Shown one piece after another: positions 9,047-17,492 of a stretch of DNA of 49,990 nucleotides. Below the pieces are notes generated by a model that did not search any database, had not been told where the DNA came from, and was given only the letters and a program-made list of their open reading frames with translations. The stretch comes from Bacillota bacterium (lineage in GTDB: Bacteria; Bacillota; Clostridia; Saccharofermentanales; Saccharofermentanaceae). Both the position numbers and the translations under genes were made by a program. Within the stretch, counting starts at the first letter, position 1; every line of letters starts with the position of its first letter. The stretch is taken from positions 1-49,990 of the forward strand of contig JAEWUD010000051.1 of assembly GCA_023397475.1 (NCBI GenBank), written 5' to 3'.

Positions 9047-9703
9047 ATGAATCCGTATGAAGAGGCTTTTGGAGAATTATTACAGAGTGAGAAGAAGGAG
9101 GAGGCCGTGCGTTACGCACTGGATCTTCTCTCGTCCGGTAAGGTGGATCTGGTCACCTTATACCAGGAGATATTGACCCCGACGCTCAATCATATGAGCT
9201 GCAGTCTTGCGGAGAAGCAGCTTTGCATCTGGAAGGAGCACGTGCGCACGGCGATTGTCCGGACGATTGTGGAATGCTGTTATCCGTATGTTGTGAAGGA
9301 GCTGGCGCGTGTGAATCCTGCCAAAAGTGGAACGGCGGTCGTGATCTGTCCGCCGGAGGAATATCACGATCTCGGCGCGCGGATGGCTGCGGACTTCTTC
9401 GTGTTGAACGGATACGAGACGGTCTTCGTCGGCAGCAATACGCCGTACCAGGATTTCTACAATGCCGCGGATCTGATTAAGCCGGATGTTATCGCGATCA
9501 GTGTCAGTAATTACTACAATATCGTCGCCACAAAGAAGATTATTGCGGAGCTGCGACTGAGGACTAAGGGCTCTTCCCGCATCATCGTCGGAGGCAACGC
9601 CTTTGCCGATGGGGCTCACACGGCGGACGTCGTCGGAGCGGATCGGATCGTGCAGAGTTTCGAGGATATCCGGAATCTCACGGGAGAGGGGGCGAGCGTA
9701 TGA
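9047..9703 (+). CDS. Cobalamin-binding-domain protein (B12-binding, stand-alone)
   Basis: A 218-residue protein with a helical four-helix cap (about 1-90, B12-binding_2-like) and a Rossmann B12-binding domain (about 95-210). The axial-ligand motif DxHxxG appears as EYHDLG with H107. A serine in 'AISVSNYYN' and the GG at 182-183 match the nucleotide-tail pocket. There is no HTH, methyltransferase or mutase domain. Related folds occur in corrinoid proteins and in light- or B12-sensing regulators. Its stop overlaps the start of an ABC permease gene by four bases (ATGA), so the products are probably made together. Function is unknown; sensing or gating of the exporter is an inference. Confidence 0.85.
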   Translation: MNPYEEAFGELLQSEKKEEAVRYALDLLSSGKVDLVTLYQEILTPTLNHMSCSLAEKQLCIWKEHVRTAIVRTIVECCYPYVVKELARVNPAKSGTAVVICPPEEYHDLGARMAADFFVLNGYETVFVGSNTPYQDFYNAADLIKPDVIAISVSNYYNIVATKKIIAELRLRTKGSSRIIVGGNAFADGAHTADVVGADRIVQSFEDIRNLTGEGASV

Positions 9704-10866
9704 AGCTGAGTTTTGACATTGCCGTTCGGTTTCTCAAGTCGTCTCTCGCACAGACGATTATCATCATCTTAGGAATAGGTATCGGCGTTTCTGTCCAGAT
9801 CTTCATCGGTTCGCTGATCAACGGACTCCAGAAGAGTCTTATTGACACGACGATTGGAAATTCTTCGCATATTACGATTACTTCTTCGGATAAAGAGGCT
9901 CTGATCGAGGACTACGACGTCCTGATCCGCAAGGCCGTCGAATCCGATGAGCGCGTGTCGGAAGCCTCGCCGGCCTTCGACGCGGCGGCGCTGTTGGAGC
10001 AGGACGGCGAGTCGCAATCTCTCCTCATAAGGGGATTTGACCTGGAGAAGGCGGAGGGAATCTATGCTTTTACCGAATATATTACCGAGGGCGGTCTTCC
10101 GGAGAATGACGGTGAGGTCATGCTTGGCATTGCGGTGCAGGAGGATTTTGATCTCGAAGTCGGGGACGAACTGACGTTGATCACCCCGGATCGACGAACG
10201 GTCACGTGTGAGGTTTCCGGATTTTTCGACTATAAGGTCAGCCAGATCAACAAGAGCTGGTGCGTGACGGAGCTGTCTACAGCGCAGGCGTTTTTCGAGA
10301 AGGAGGACGTCGTGTCCTCGATCGAATTCCAGGTGAAGGAGCAGGATGTTTTCGCGGCGGATGAGATTGCGAAGTTGGTGGAAGATGCGCTCGATCAGGA
10401 TAATCTGGAGATCACAAACTGGAAGGCGCAGAACGGGCAGCTCCTGAGCGGCTTGCAGGGTCAGAGCATCTCGAGTCTGATGATTCAGGTGTTTGTCATG
10501 ATCTCGGTGTCTCTCGGTATCGCAAGTGTTCTGGCAATCACGGTCATGCAGAAGTCACGGCAGGTCGGCATTCTCAAGGCGATGGGCATTAAGAACGCTG
10601 CATCGAGTCTTATCTTCCTGTTCGAGGGCTTGATTCTCGGTATCTTCGGTGCGGCGACGGGCGTTCTGCTCGGGCTCGGCCTCGCATTCTCGTTCACAAA
10701 GTTCGCGGTGAAACTCGATGGATCGCCGGTTGTGGCTCTTCTTATTGATCCGAACTTCATCCTGATCAGCGGCGCGATTGCCGTCGGAGCCTGCATTCTG
10801 GCATCCCTGATCCCGGCGCGCAAATCATTGACGCTCAATCCGATCGATATTATTCGAAACAGCTGA
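9700..10866 (+). CDS. FtsX/MacB-type ABC transporter permease (LolC/E-like)
   Basis: The 388-residue permease has one N-terminal helix (about 17-38), a large extracytoplasmic domain (about 40-265) and three C-terminal helices (about 265-290, 310-340, 352-375). The conserved 'GILKAMGIKNAASSLIF' coupling segment lies between helices 2 and 3. This topology is typical of MacB/LolCE mechanotransmitters that export lipids, peptides or drugs. It overlaps the B12-domain gene by four bases and precedes its ATPase by 13 bp. In a Gram-positive cell a true Lol role is unlikely; the substrate is unknown. Confidence 0.9.
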   Translation: MKLSFDIAVRFLKSSLAQTIIIILGIGIGVSVQIFIGSLINGLQKSLIDTTIGNSSHITITSSDKEALIEDYDVLIRKAVESDERVSEASPAFDAAALLEQDGESQSLLIRGFDLEKAEGIYAFTEYITEGGLPENDGEVMLGIAVQEDFDLEVGDELTLITPDRRTVTCEVSGFFDYKVSQINKSWCVTELSTAQAFFEKEDVVSSIEFQVKEQDVFAADEIAKLVEDALDQDNLEITNWKAQNGQLLSGLQGQSISSLMIQVFVMISVSLGIASVLAITVMQKSRQVGILKAMGIKNAASSLIFLFEGLILGIFGAATGVLLGLGLAFSFTKFAVKLDGSPVVALLIDPNFILISGAIAVGACILASLIPARKSLTLNPIDIIRNS

Positions 10867-10879
10867 GGAGGCTTCGTCT

Positions 10880-11569
10880 ATGGATACGATTCTTGCCTTA
10901 CAAAATATCAACAAGATCTACGGGACGGCTATGAAGACACAGGTGCTTACCGACGTAAGTGTCTCCTTTGCGGACGGATCCTTCAACTCGATTATCGGCC
11001 AGTCGGGCAGCGGCAAGAGCACCCTGATGAACATCATGGGAACGCTCGACACGCCGACCTCGGGAGAAGTGTTTGTCGGAGGCGTTAACACGTCGAAAAT
11101 GTCGGCATCGGCTCTGGCCTCCTACCGTAATCGGACCATCGGATTCGTCTTCCAGTTTCATTACCTGCTTCCGGAGTTCACGGCGCTCGAGAATGTCCTG
11201 ATGCCCTATCGAATCGGACAGGGAGGTCGTGTCAATAAGGAGACAGTCGAGAGAGCCAAAGACCTGATGAAGTTGGTCGGGCTTGAGAAGGTCATCAACA
11301 ATAACGCGACGCAGATGTCCGGCGGACAGCAACAGCGCACCGCGATTGCACGCGCACTTCTTAATCAGCCCAAGCTGATTCTGGCCGATGAACCGACGGG
11401 AAATCTGGACTCTGTCAGCACGGAGACGATCTATGATCTGTTGCGGGACATCAACGAGAAGTTCGGAACGACTTTTGTCATTATCACGCATGACCGGCGT
11501 ATCGCCGAGAAGGCAGACCGGATTATCGAGATCGCGGACGGAAGGATCAACCTCGATATTACAAGGTGA
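10880..11569 (+). CDS. ABC transporter ATP-binding protein (LolD/MacB family)
   Basis: The 229-residue ATPase has Walker A 'GQSGSGKST' (40-48), Q-loop 'FVFQFH', signature 'MSGGQ' (146-150), Walker B ending 'LADE' with E171, and switch His H204 in 'ITHD'. It energises the permease encoded 13 bp upstream. GAGGAGG precedes the ATG. It is probably the last gene of a three-gene operon, since the next gene lies on the opposite strand. Confidence 0.94.
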   Translation: MDTILALQNINKIYGTAMKTQVLTDVSVSFADGSFNSIIGQSGSGKSTLMNIMGTLDTPTSGEVFVGGVNTSKMSASALASYRNRTIGFVFQFHYLLPEFTALENVLMPYRIGQGGRVNKETVERAKDLMKLVGLEKVINNNATQMSGGQQQRTAIARALLNQPKLILADEPTGNLDSVSTETIYDLLRDINEKFGTTFVIITHDRRIAEKADRIIEIADGRINLDITR

Positions 11570-11600
11570 GTGAGGTGGATGGTTTTCGGTTTGAGCGAGT

Positions 11601-12104
11601 TCAGCGGCTCTCCTCGCAAGGGGTGAGCCGGTAGCCACAGGTGCGACAGAAATCAGCACCGTTCTCCGTCGGTTCAAGACAAATCGGACAAACAGGCGGA
11701 GATACTTCGTCGGGGGAAGCTGCGGATGTAGCTAAGGAATCGCCGCTCTTGACAGATGAGTTTATCCTAGTCGATTTGGAGCGGGTAGCCAGCTGGGCAG
11801 GATCTTCGATATGCCGAAGGCGATAGGCGTCGAAAATGATTCGTTCTTCGGGATTGTATCGCTGCGATGGAATTATATGGATGATCATCAGCCAGACTAG
11901 GCCGCCCAGGCAACCGCCGACGAGAGCTACAAGGTAGACAAGGAGAAGCTCCTGCCCTAAGAGAAGAGAAATGACAGCGGAGACGCTCTCAGCAATGATC
12001 CAGGTAACAATCGTACCGATAATGAAACCGACGGGATTGTAGTTCTTGTCCTTAGCAACACGAAGGATGTGTTTGCATAACAGGAAGCAGATCTCGATCT
12101 CCAT
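11601..12104 (-). CDS. Membrane protein with C-terminal zinc ribbon
   Basis: A 167-residue protein with two hydrophobic segments (about 25-48 and 55-80), a polar linker and a C-terminal zinc ribbon with CPIC and CRTC knuckles about 15 residues apart. I chose ATG 12104 because GCGGAGG lies eight bases upstream; ATGs at 12131 and 12125 lack a ribosome site. The layout matches the protein at 30198-30608, so the two are probably paralogues. Function is unknown. Confidence 0.75.
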   Translation of the reverse strand: MEIEICFLLCKHILRVAKDKNYNPVGFIIGTIVTWIIAESVSAVISLLLGQELLLVYLVALVGGCLGGLVWLMIIHIIPSQRYNPEERIIFDAYRLRHIEDPAQLATRSKSTRINSSVKSGDSLATSAASPDEVSPPVCPICLEPTENGADFCRTCGYRLTPCEESR

Positions 12105-12254
12105 GACAATCGCCTCCGCGTTCATCTTCAAGAAACCCTAATTAGCATTTTAACGATTGAGAAGAGCCTTGGCAAACCCCGATTTCTTATGTACACGGAT
12201 TTGCTGATACAGTGAAATGATGAAATCCCGGCCTTGCGTCCCTGCAAAAATTCG

Positions 12255-12321
12255 TTGCGGAACCTTCCGTGTCACCTTATAATGAAGGTTAATCTGTACG
12301 CCGCGAAGCTTTGTCGCGGCG
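12255..12321 (+). promoter_or_regulatory. nadABC promoter and leader hairpin
   Basis: TTGCGG (12255-12260), a 17-bp spacer and TATAAT (12278-12283) form a good sigma-A-type promoter. About 16 bases after the -10 a perfect 8-bp stem CGCCGCGA / TCGCGGCG (12299-12321) sits early in a leader of about 100 nt. It could be an attenuator, an mRNA-stability hairpin or an operator; the T-run after it is weak and displaced. Confidence 0.55.
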
Positions 12322-12390
12322 ACTCGCATTTTTACGGTCGTCCGTTCTTTACCCGATGTAAGGGGCGATCGTTACGAGAGGGGATATACT

Positions 12391-13299
12391 ATGGATCAAT
12401 CAGAAATGATCGCTTCAATTCAGAAGCTGAAGAAGGAGCGCAATGCTGTCATTCTGGCGCATCTCTATGAGTGGCCGGAGGTACAGGATATCGCGGATAT
12501 TGTCGGAGATTCCCTGGACCTGAGTCGTCGCGCGAAGGAAGCCCAAGCCGATGTCATCGTATTCTGCGGAGTTTCCTTTATGGCGGAGACCGCCAAGATC
12601 GTGAATCCGGGCCGTACCGTACTTCTGCCGGTTCTTGAAGCCGGATGCCCGATGGCGGATATGGTGACCCCGGAAGATGTGAAGCGCCTGCGCGAAGAGA
12701 ATCCGAAGGCTGCCGTCGTCTGTTACGTCAATTCGAGTGCGGAGGTCAAGGCGGAGAGTGATATCTGCTGTACGTCCAGTAACGCGCGTAAAATTGTCGC
12801 GTCGCTTCAGGAAGACGAGATTATTTTCGTTCCGGACAGGAACCTCGGGCATTATGTTTCGCGGTTTTTCCCCGAGAAGAAGTTTATTTTTCACGAGGGA
12901 TTCTGTCCCACGCACAATAAGATCAACGCCGACGAAGTTCTTCGTGTCAAGGAAGCACGTCCCGGCGTGCCGATCTTGTCACATCCGGAATGTCGTCCGG
13001 AGGTTCTGGATCTCTCAGACTTCATCGGCAGCACGGCGCAGATCATCGATTACGCGGTTACTTCGGATGCGAAGGAGCTGATCATCGGAACCGAGATCGG
13101 TGTGTTGCACCGTCTCCAGAAATTGTGCCCGGACAAGACCTTCTATTCGCTGCACGCGGCACTCGTGTGCCCGAACATGAAGAAGACACGTCTCGCGAAT
13201 GTACAGGCTGCCCTGGAGCAGATGAAATACCGAATCGAGTTGGAAGAAGACTTGCGATTGCGCGCGGCTGTTGCGATTGAGAAGATGCTCGCGATCTGA
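12391..13299 (+). CDS. nadA: Quinolinate synthase
   Basis: NadA is a [4Fe-4S] enzyme that condenses iminoaspartate with dihydroxyacetone phosphate to quinolinate. The 302-residue protein has full short-type length and three cluster cysteines: C86 ('EAGCPMAD'), C172 ('GFCPTH') and C260 ('LVCPNM'). The N-terminal active-site segment reads ILAHLYEWPEVQ; the usual second aromatic of AHYYQ is Leu here, while H23 and Y25 remain. GAGAGGGGA precedes the ATG. It heads a nadA-nadB-nadC operon, so the cell makes NAD from aspartate. Confidence 0.96.
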   Translation: MDQSEMIASIQKLKKERNAVILAHLYEWPEVQDIADIVGDSLDLSRRAKEAQADVIVFCGVSFMAETAKIVNPGRTVLLPVLEAGCPMADMVTPEDVKRLREENPKAAVVCYVNSSAEVKAESDICCTSSNARKIVASLQEDEIIFVPDRNLGHYVSRFFPEKKFIFHEGFCPTHNKINADEVLRVKEARPGVPILSHPECRPEVLDLSDFIGSTAQIIDYAVTSDAKELIIGTEIGVLHRLQKLCPDKTFYSLHAALVCPNMKKTRLANVQAALEQMKYRIELEEDLRLRAAVAIEKMLAI

Positions 13300-13330
13300 T
13301 TTGGCGGTGCAAGTGAATAAGGGGACATGA

Positions 13331-14896
13331 ATGAGAAGATATATTTTTTCGAAAAATCTTGAAGAGCTGGATCGAATAACGGCGGATGTCGTCGTTGTCG
13401 GAAGCGGCGCGGCCGGTCTTTACGCCGCCCTAAGTCTTCGCGATGATCTCGATGTTCTGGTCTTGAACAAGTCGGACCTGAGCCACAGCAATTCGATGTA
13501 CGCGCAGGGCGGGATCGCGACGGTCATCGAGCCGAATCCGATCTCGGATGACCCGATGCAGCATTACAAGGACACATTAACGGCCGGTGCGGGCTTGTGC
13601 GATAAGGCGGCGGTCAAGGTCCTGGTCAACGAGGCCTGGGATCACATCGAGAACCTGATTCAAATGGGAGTTCCGTTTGACCGTAAGGACGGAGAGCTTC
13701 TTCTCACCCGCGAGGGCGGCCACGGGAAGAACCGGATCCTTCACAGCGGCGGAGACGCGACCGGTCTGCATATGACGGAGAGTCTTGCCGCGGTTGCCAA
13801 GGAGCGGAAGAACATCCGCATCCTGAACGGGATGTTCCTTGTCGACATCCTGACCAATGATCAGGGTGTGACGGGCCTTGTCGTCCTCGACGGTGAGAAT
13901 ACGGCACATCGTATTATCTCCTCCCGCGTGATCCTCGCCACCGGCGGGATCGGGCGCGTGTACCGCAACAGCACGAACGCCGTGACGGCGACGGGTGACG
14001 GCATCGCGGCCGCGAAGCGTGCCGGGGCGGCCTTGAAGGATATGGAGTTTGTCCAGTTCCATCCGACGGCTTTCATTCATCCGGACGACGAGGGACGGTA
14101 TTTCCTGATCTCCGAGGCACTTCGCGGCGAGGGAGCGATCCTTCGAAATCGTAAGGGCGAGGCCTTTATGCAGGGCGTTCATCCGCTTGCGGACCTGGCG
14201 CCGCGCGACATCGTTTCGCGTGCGATCATCTCGGAGATGAAGCGAAGCGATATTCCCAACGTCTACCTCGACATCACCTCGAAGTCCAGAACCTTCCTGA
14301 AGAATCGTTTTCCGACGATCTATACGGAATGCATGCGCCGCGGCGTCGACATCGCTCACGACTGGATTCCGGTCATGCCGGTGCAGCACTACTTCATGGG
14401 CGGAATTCGTACCGACGTCGACGGACGTACGAATATCCCAGGACTGTATGCTTGCGGTGAAGCTGCCTGTACCGGAGTTCATGGAGCGAACCGTCTCGCG
14501 AGTAACTCCCTTCTGGAGTGTATCGTCTTCGGAGGACGCGCCGCGAAGGACATTAACGAGGCTCAGATTCCCGAAGCCGGAGTTCCGGACTTCGAACCCG
14601 CCGAGCTCAAGAACGCGGCATGGGTCGACTTCGACTCCTACAGCAGCGAGATCCGCATGTCGACCACCTATATCTGCGGTATCATCCGTAACGGCAAGGA
14701 TCTTTCCGAGGCCGGAGCATGGATGAAGAAGCTGTTCCGCCAGATGGACGGACTCGAGCTGGATACGGTGATCAGTGTGGAAGCGTATAATCGCGCGCTG
14801 ATCTCTCTCGAGATTATCAAAGGCGCATTGCGTCGTAAGAAGAGCGTTGGCGCGCATTGCCGCTCCGATGACCAAATTGAAGGAGGAACCCCCTGA
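13331..14896 (+). CDS. nadB: L-aspartate oxidase
   Basis: This FAD enzyme oxidises L-aspartate to iminoaspartate, which NadA uses directly. The 521-residue protein has the dinucleotide fold 'GSGAAG' (24-29), the 'YAQGGIA' segment, 'FVQFHPTAF' and the FAD-binding 'GANRLASNSLLE' near the C-terminal third, all typical of the succinate dehydrogenase/fumarate reductase flavoprotein superfamily. In an anaerobe fumarate is the likely acceptor instead of oxygen. It follows nadA by 31 bp, and its stop overlaps the nadC start by one base (TGATG), indicating translational coupling. Confidence 0.96.
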   Translation: MRRYIFSKNLEELDRITADVVVVGSGAAGLYAALSLRDDLDVLVLNKSDLSHSNSMYAQGGIATVIEPNPISDDPMQHYKDTLTAGAGLCDKAAVKVLVNEAWDHIENLIQMGVPFDRKDGELLLTREGGHGKNRILHSGGDATGLHMTESLAAVAKERKNIRILNGMFLVDILTNDQGVTGLVVLDGENTAHRIISSRVILATGGIGRVYRNSTNAVTATGDGIAAAKRAGAALKDMEFVQFHPTAFIHPDDEGRYFLISEALRGEGAILRNRKGEAFMQGVHPLADLAPRDIVSRAIISEMKRSDIPNVYLDITSKSRTFLKNRFPTIYTECMRRGVDIAHDWIPVMPVQHYFMGGIRTDVDGRTNIPGLYACGEAACTGVHGANRLASNSLLECIVFGGRAAKDINEAQIPEAGVPDFEPAELKNAAWVDFDSYSSEIRMSTTYICGIIRNGKDLSEAGAWMKKLFRQMDGLELDTVISVEAYNRALISLEIIKGALRRKKSVGAHCRSDDQIEGGTP

Positions 14897-15735
14897 TGCT
14901 GAACACTTTCTACCTGGATGAGTTTCTGAAACGCGCCCTCGAGGAGGATATCGGACACGGCGATATCACGACACTTTCCACGGTTGCTGTTGACCGTTAT
15001 ACCGAAGGCAAGTTCATCGCCAAGGAAGACGGCGTCATCTGCGGACTTCCCGTGCTTGTCCGGCTTTTCGAGATCCTCGATCCCGCCATCAAGATCGACT
15101 GCAAAGTCGATGAGGGAGACGTCTTGAAGAAAGGCGACGTGATCGCCGACATCAAGGGGCATGCTCACAGCATCCTAACTGGTGAACGCGTTGCATTGAA
15201 CCTGCTCCAGCGCATGTCCGGCATCGCGACAAGGACACATGAGGCCGTAGAGGAGATCAAGGGTACCTCGGCTGTCATCGCCGATACGCGCAAGACGACA
15301 CCCGGTCTCCGCATGCTCGAAAAGTACGCGGTACGCATGGGCGGCGGATCCAACCATCGCTTCAACCTGGCCGACGGAATTCTGATCAAGGATAATCATA
15401 TCGTCGCCGCGGGCGGCATCACCGAGGCGGTCCGCCGCGCGCGCCGCATGGCATCGCATATGCTGAAGATCGAGGTCGAGGTCGAGAACTTCGAACAGAT
15501 CAATGAAGCGCTCGCGGCCGGTGCGGACATTATCATGCTCGATAACATGACTCTTGAAGACATGACAAAGGCCGTCGAAATCATCGGCGATCGTGCTCTC
15601 GTCGAGGCTTCCGGCAACATGGGAGACAAGGATCTCGCGACTGTCGCGGCGACCGGAGTCGATATCATCTCGATCGGTGCGTTGACCCATACCGTTCGCG
15701 CGATGGATATCAGCCTTCGGTTTGTCGTTCGATAA
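14896..15735 (+). CDS. nadC: Nicotinate-nucleotide pyrophosphorylase (carboxylating)
   Basis: NadC turns quinolinate and PRPP into nicotinate mononucleotide, CO2 and pyrophosphate, completing the operon's route to NAD. The 279-residue protein has family length and the active-site basic residues R132 and K133 ('DTRKTTPG'), H154 and R155 ('SNHRFNL') and K165 ('LIKDNH'). The ribosome site AGGAGGAACC lies inside the end of nadB. Confidence 0.97.
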   Translation: MLNTFYLDEFLKRALEEDIGHGDITTLSTVAVDRYTEGKFIAKEDGVICGLPVLVRLFEILDPAIKIDCKVDEGDVLKKGDVIADIKGHAHSILTGERVALNLLQRMSGIATRTHEAVEEIKGTSAVIADTRKTTPGLRMLEKYAVRMGGGSNHRFNLADGILIKDNHIVAAGGITEAVRRARRMASHMLKIEVEVENFEQINEALAAGADIIMLDNMTLEDMTKAVEIIGDRALVEASGNMGDKDLATVAATGVDIISIGALTHTVRAMDISLRFVVR

Positions 15736-15842
15736 GTGTATAGCTGCAACCGGAAACATTGTGTCAAGCCATTAACCGAGATATGACCGCCGCGACACTT
15801 TTGTTGACGACGGATCACAGTAAAGTATCGAAGGAGAATTGT

Positions 15843-16802
15843 ATGGAACAGAAAAAGCCTCTCGTCTCTCACATCTTCACCGCGGATCCGTCCGCACATG
15901 TTTTCGAGGATAAGATTTACGTCTATCCGTCGCATGACTCGGATAAGGACTTCGTGTCCAAGGATGACGGAAGCCAGTACATGATGGAGGACTATCACGT
16001 CCTTCGCATCGACGATCTCGACGCCCCCGCCGTCGACTGCGGTGAGGCGATTCATATGAAGGACATTCCGTGGGTCAGACAGCAGCTCTGGGCTCCCGAT
16101 GCCGCGTACGTCAACGGCAAGTATTACCTGATCTTCCCCGCGAAGGACAAGGACCTGATCTTCCGTATCGGTGTCGCCGAGGGCGATCGTCCGGAGGGTC
16201 CGTTTGCGGCACATGAGAGCTGGATTCCCGGTTCCTACAGCGTGGATCCGGCGGTTTTCGTCGAGGACGGCAAGGTTTATCTTCTGTTCGGCGGCCTCTG
16301 GGGCGGACAGCTCGAACAGTGGCAGACCGGAGAGTATGTTGCCGGTGCTCCGGGTCCTTCGGGCGACGAGAAGGCTCTCGGACCGAAGATTGTCGAATTG
16401 ACAACAGACTTCAAGGCGATGAAGGAAGAGCCGAAGGAGATCGTCATTCTCGGTAAGGACGGCCAGCCGATTCCGGCGGGCGACGAGGAGAAGCGCTTCT
16501 TCGAGGGCGGCTGGATCCACAAGTATAACGGCAAGTACTACCTGTCGTATTCGACCGGATCGACGCACCTTCTCGTCTATGCGACCAGTGACAATATTTA
16601 TGGACCTTACACCTTCGGCGGCACGTTCCTTACGCCGGTCATCGGCTGGACAACGCACCACTCGATCGTCGAGTTCAAGGGCAAGTGGTTCCTCTTCTAC
16701 CACGACGCGTCTCTGTCGGGTGCCGACAGCAAACGCTGCGTCAAGGTGACGGAGCTGACCTACGCCGAGGACGGAAGCATCGTGACGATTGATCCGTATT
16801 GA
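15843..16802 (+). CDS. Glycoside hydrolase family 43 (cytoplasmic)
   Basis: A 319-residue five-bladed beta-propeller hydrolase acting on arabinose- or xylose-containing oligosaccharides. The catalytic trio is visible: general base D15 ('TADPSAH'), pKa modulator D135 ('SVDPAVF') and acid E221 ('FFEGGWIHKYNGKYY'). No signal peptide is present, so it should process imported oligosaccharides. AAGGAG before ATG 15843 sets the start; 28 in-frame codons upstream look non-coding. Activity (beta-xylosidase versus alpha-L-arabinofuranosidase) cannot be decided. It follows nadC by 107 bp with no functional link. Confidence 0.9.
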   Translation: MEQKKPLVSHIFTADPSAHVFEDKIYVYPSHDSDKDFVSKDDGSQYMMEDYHVLRIDDLDAPAVDCGEAIHMKDIPWVRQQLWAPDAAYVNGKYYLIFPAKDKDLIFRIGVAEGDRPEGPFAAHESWIPGSYSVDPAVFVEDGKVYLLFGGLWGGQLEQWQTGEYVAGAPGPSGDEKALGPKIVELTTDFKAMKEEPKEIVILGKDGQPIPAGDEEKRFFEGGWIHKYNGKYYLSYSTGSTHLLVYATSDNIYGPYTFGGTFLTPVIGWTTHHSIVEFKGKWFLFYHDASLSGADSKRCVKVTELTYAEDGSIVTIDPY

Positions 16803-16843
16803 TACGAGCGTCGTTTCGGTAGAATATGTATCTCGAAAAAAGG

Positions 16844-16881
16844 GGCTGTTTCAAAACGAAAGTTTTGAGACAGCCTCTTTT
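16844..16881. terminator. Bidirectional terminator between GH43 and tetR
   Basis: A 14-bp stem GGCTGTTTCAAAAC / GTTTTGAGACAGCC (one G-T pair) has a short loop, an A-run before it and TCTTTT after it. It separates two convergent transcription units and can serve both. Confidence 0.85.
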
Positions 16882-16906
16882 CGATTACTTGTAATTGACT
16901 TCGCTC

Positions 16907-17488
16907 TTACTCCTCCCTCAACATCGCAACGATCCATCGCGGATCGGGGACCGGTAATCTCGGGTCCATCGCGACGGACTCGGCGATACCTTGGATCGCG
17001 CTCCAGTAGGCGACGGCAAGGGCCATAGGGTCTCCGGGACGAATCTCGCCTCTCTCTTGACCCTCACGAATAACGTCGATGGAGCGGAAGAAGTACTCGT
17101 CACTCGCGACGATTTTTTTGACCACCTCCGGAATCGAATCGAAAACCATGACCTGATGGACGAGGAGGAATAATGGCGCTGACTGCTTCGTCTCCCGGAA
17201 AGACTGGAAAATCATCGCGGTGATGCTCTCGAATCTCTCGACCGGGGTTTGTTCGGCAAGCAGCAGGTCCGCCGCGCTCGAGACGCCGCAGAAGGCGAAG
17301 CGAAGAAGTTCCGCCAGGATGTCGTCTTTGTTCTCGAAATAATGGAACAGGAGCGCCGGGCTGATCTCGCAAGACTTGGCAATGTCGCGCACGGAGGTTC
17401 CCGTGAAGCCGTGATGGATAAAGAGATCCAGCGACTTGTCGAGAATCATTTGTCTGCGCAACGCCTTCTGCTCGGCGCGAATGCCCAT
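16907..17488 (-). CDS. TetR family transcriptional regulator
   Basis: The 193-residue repressor has an N-terminal TetR HTH (about 10-55, 'TSVRDIAKSCEISPALLFHYF') and a helical ligand domain. It follows the oxidoreductase gene by four bases, so it is the second gene of that operon. The 20-bp palindrome at 19066-19085 over the operon promoter is its obvious candidate operator, implying autorepression. The ligand is unknown. Confidence 0.93.
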   Translation of the reverse strand: MGIRAEQKALRRQMILDKSLDLFIHHGFTGTSVRDIAKSCEISPALLFHYFENKDDILAELLRFAFCGVSSAADLLLAEQTPVERFESITAMIFQSFRETKQSAPLFLLVHQVMVFDSIPEVVKKIVASDEYFFRSIDVIREGQERGEIRPGDPMALAVAYWSAIQGIAESVAMDPRLPVPDPRWIVAMLREE

Positions 17489-17492
17489 GGTT

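Noticed and set aside
12299..12321. nadA leader hairpin as a known NAD or other riboswitch
   Set aside because: Only one short perfect stem is visible. I could not match the leader to NAD-I or NAD-II architecture by eye.
13577..14875. 432-codon antisense frame across nadB
   Set aside because: Shadow of the highly conserved nadB gene; the product resembles no family, and no start signals are present. The same applies to 2645-3727, 15396-16703, 24797-26245 and 39151-40479.
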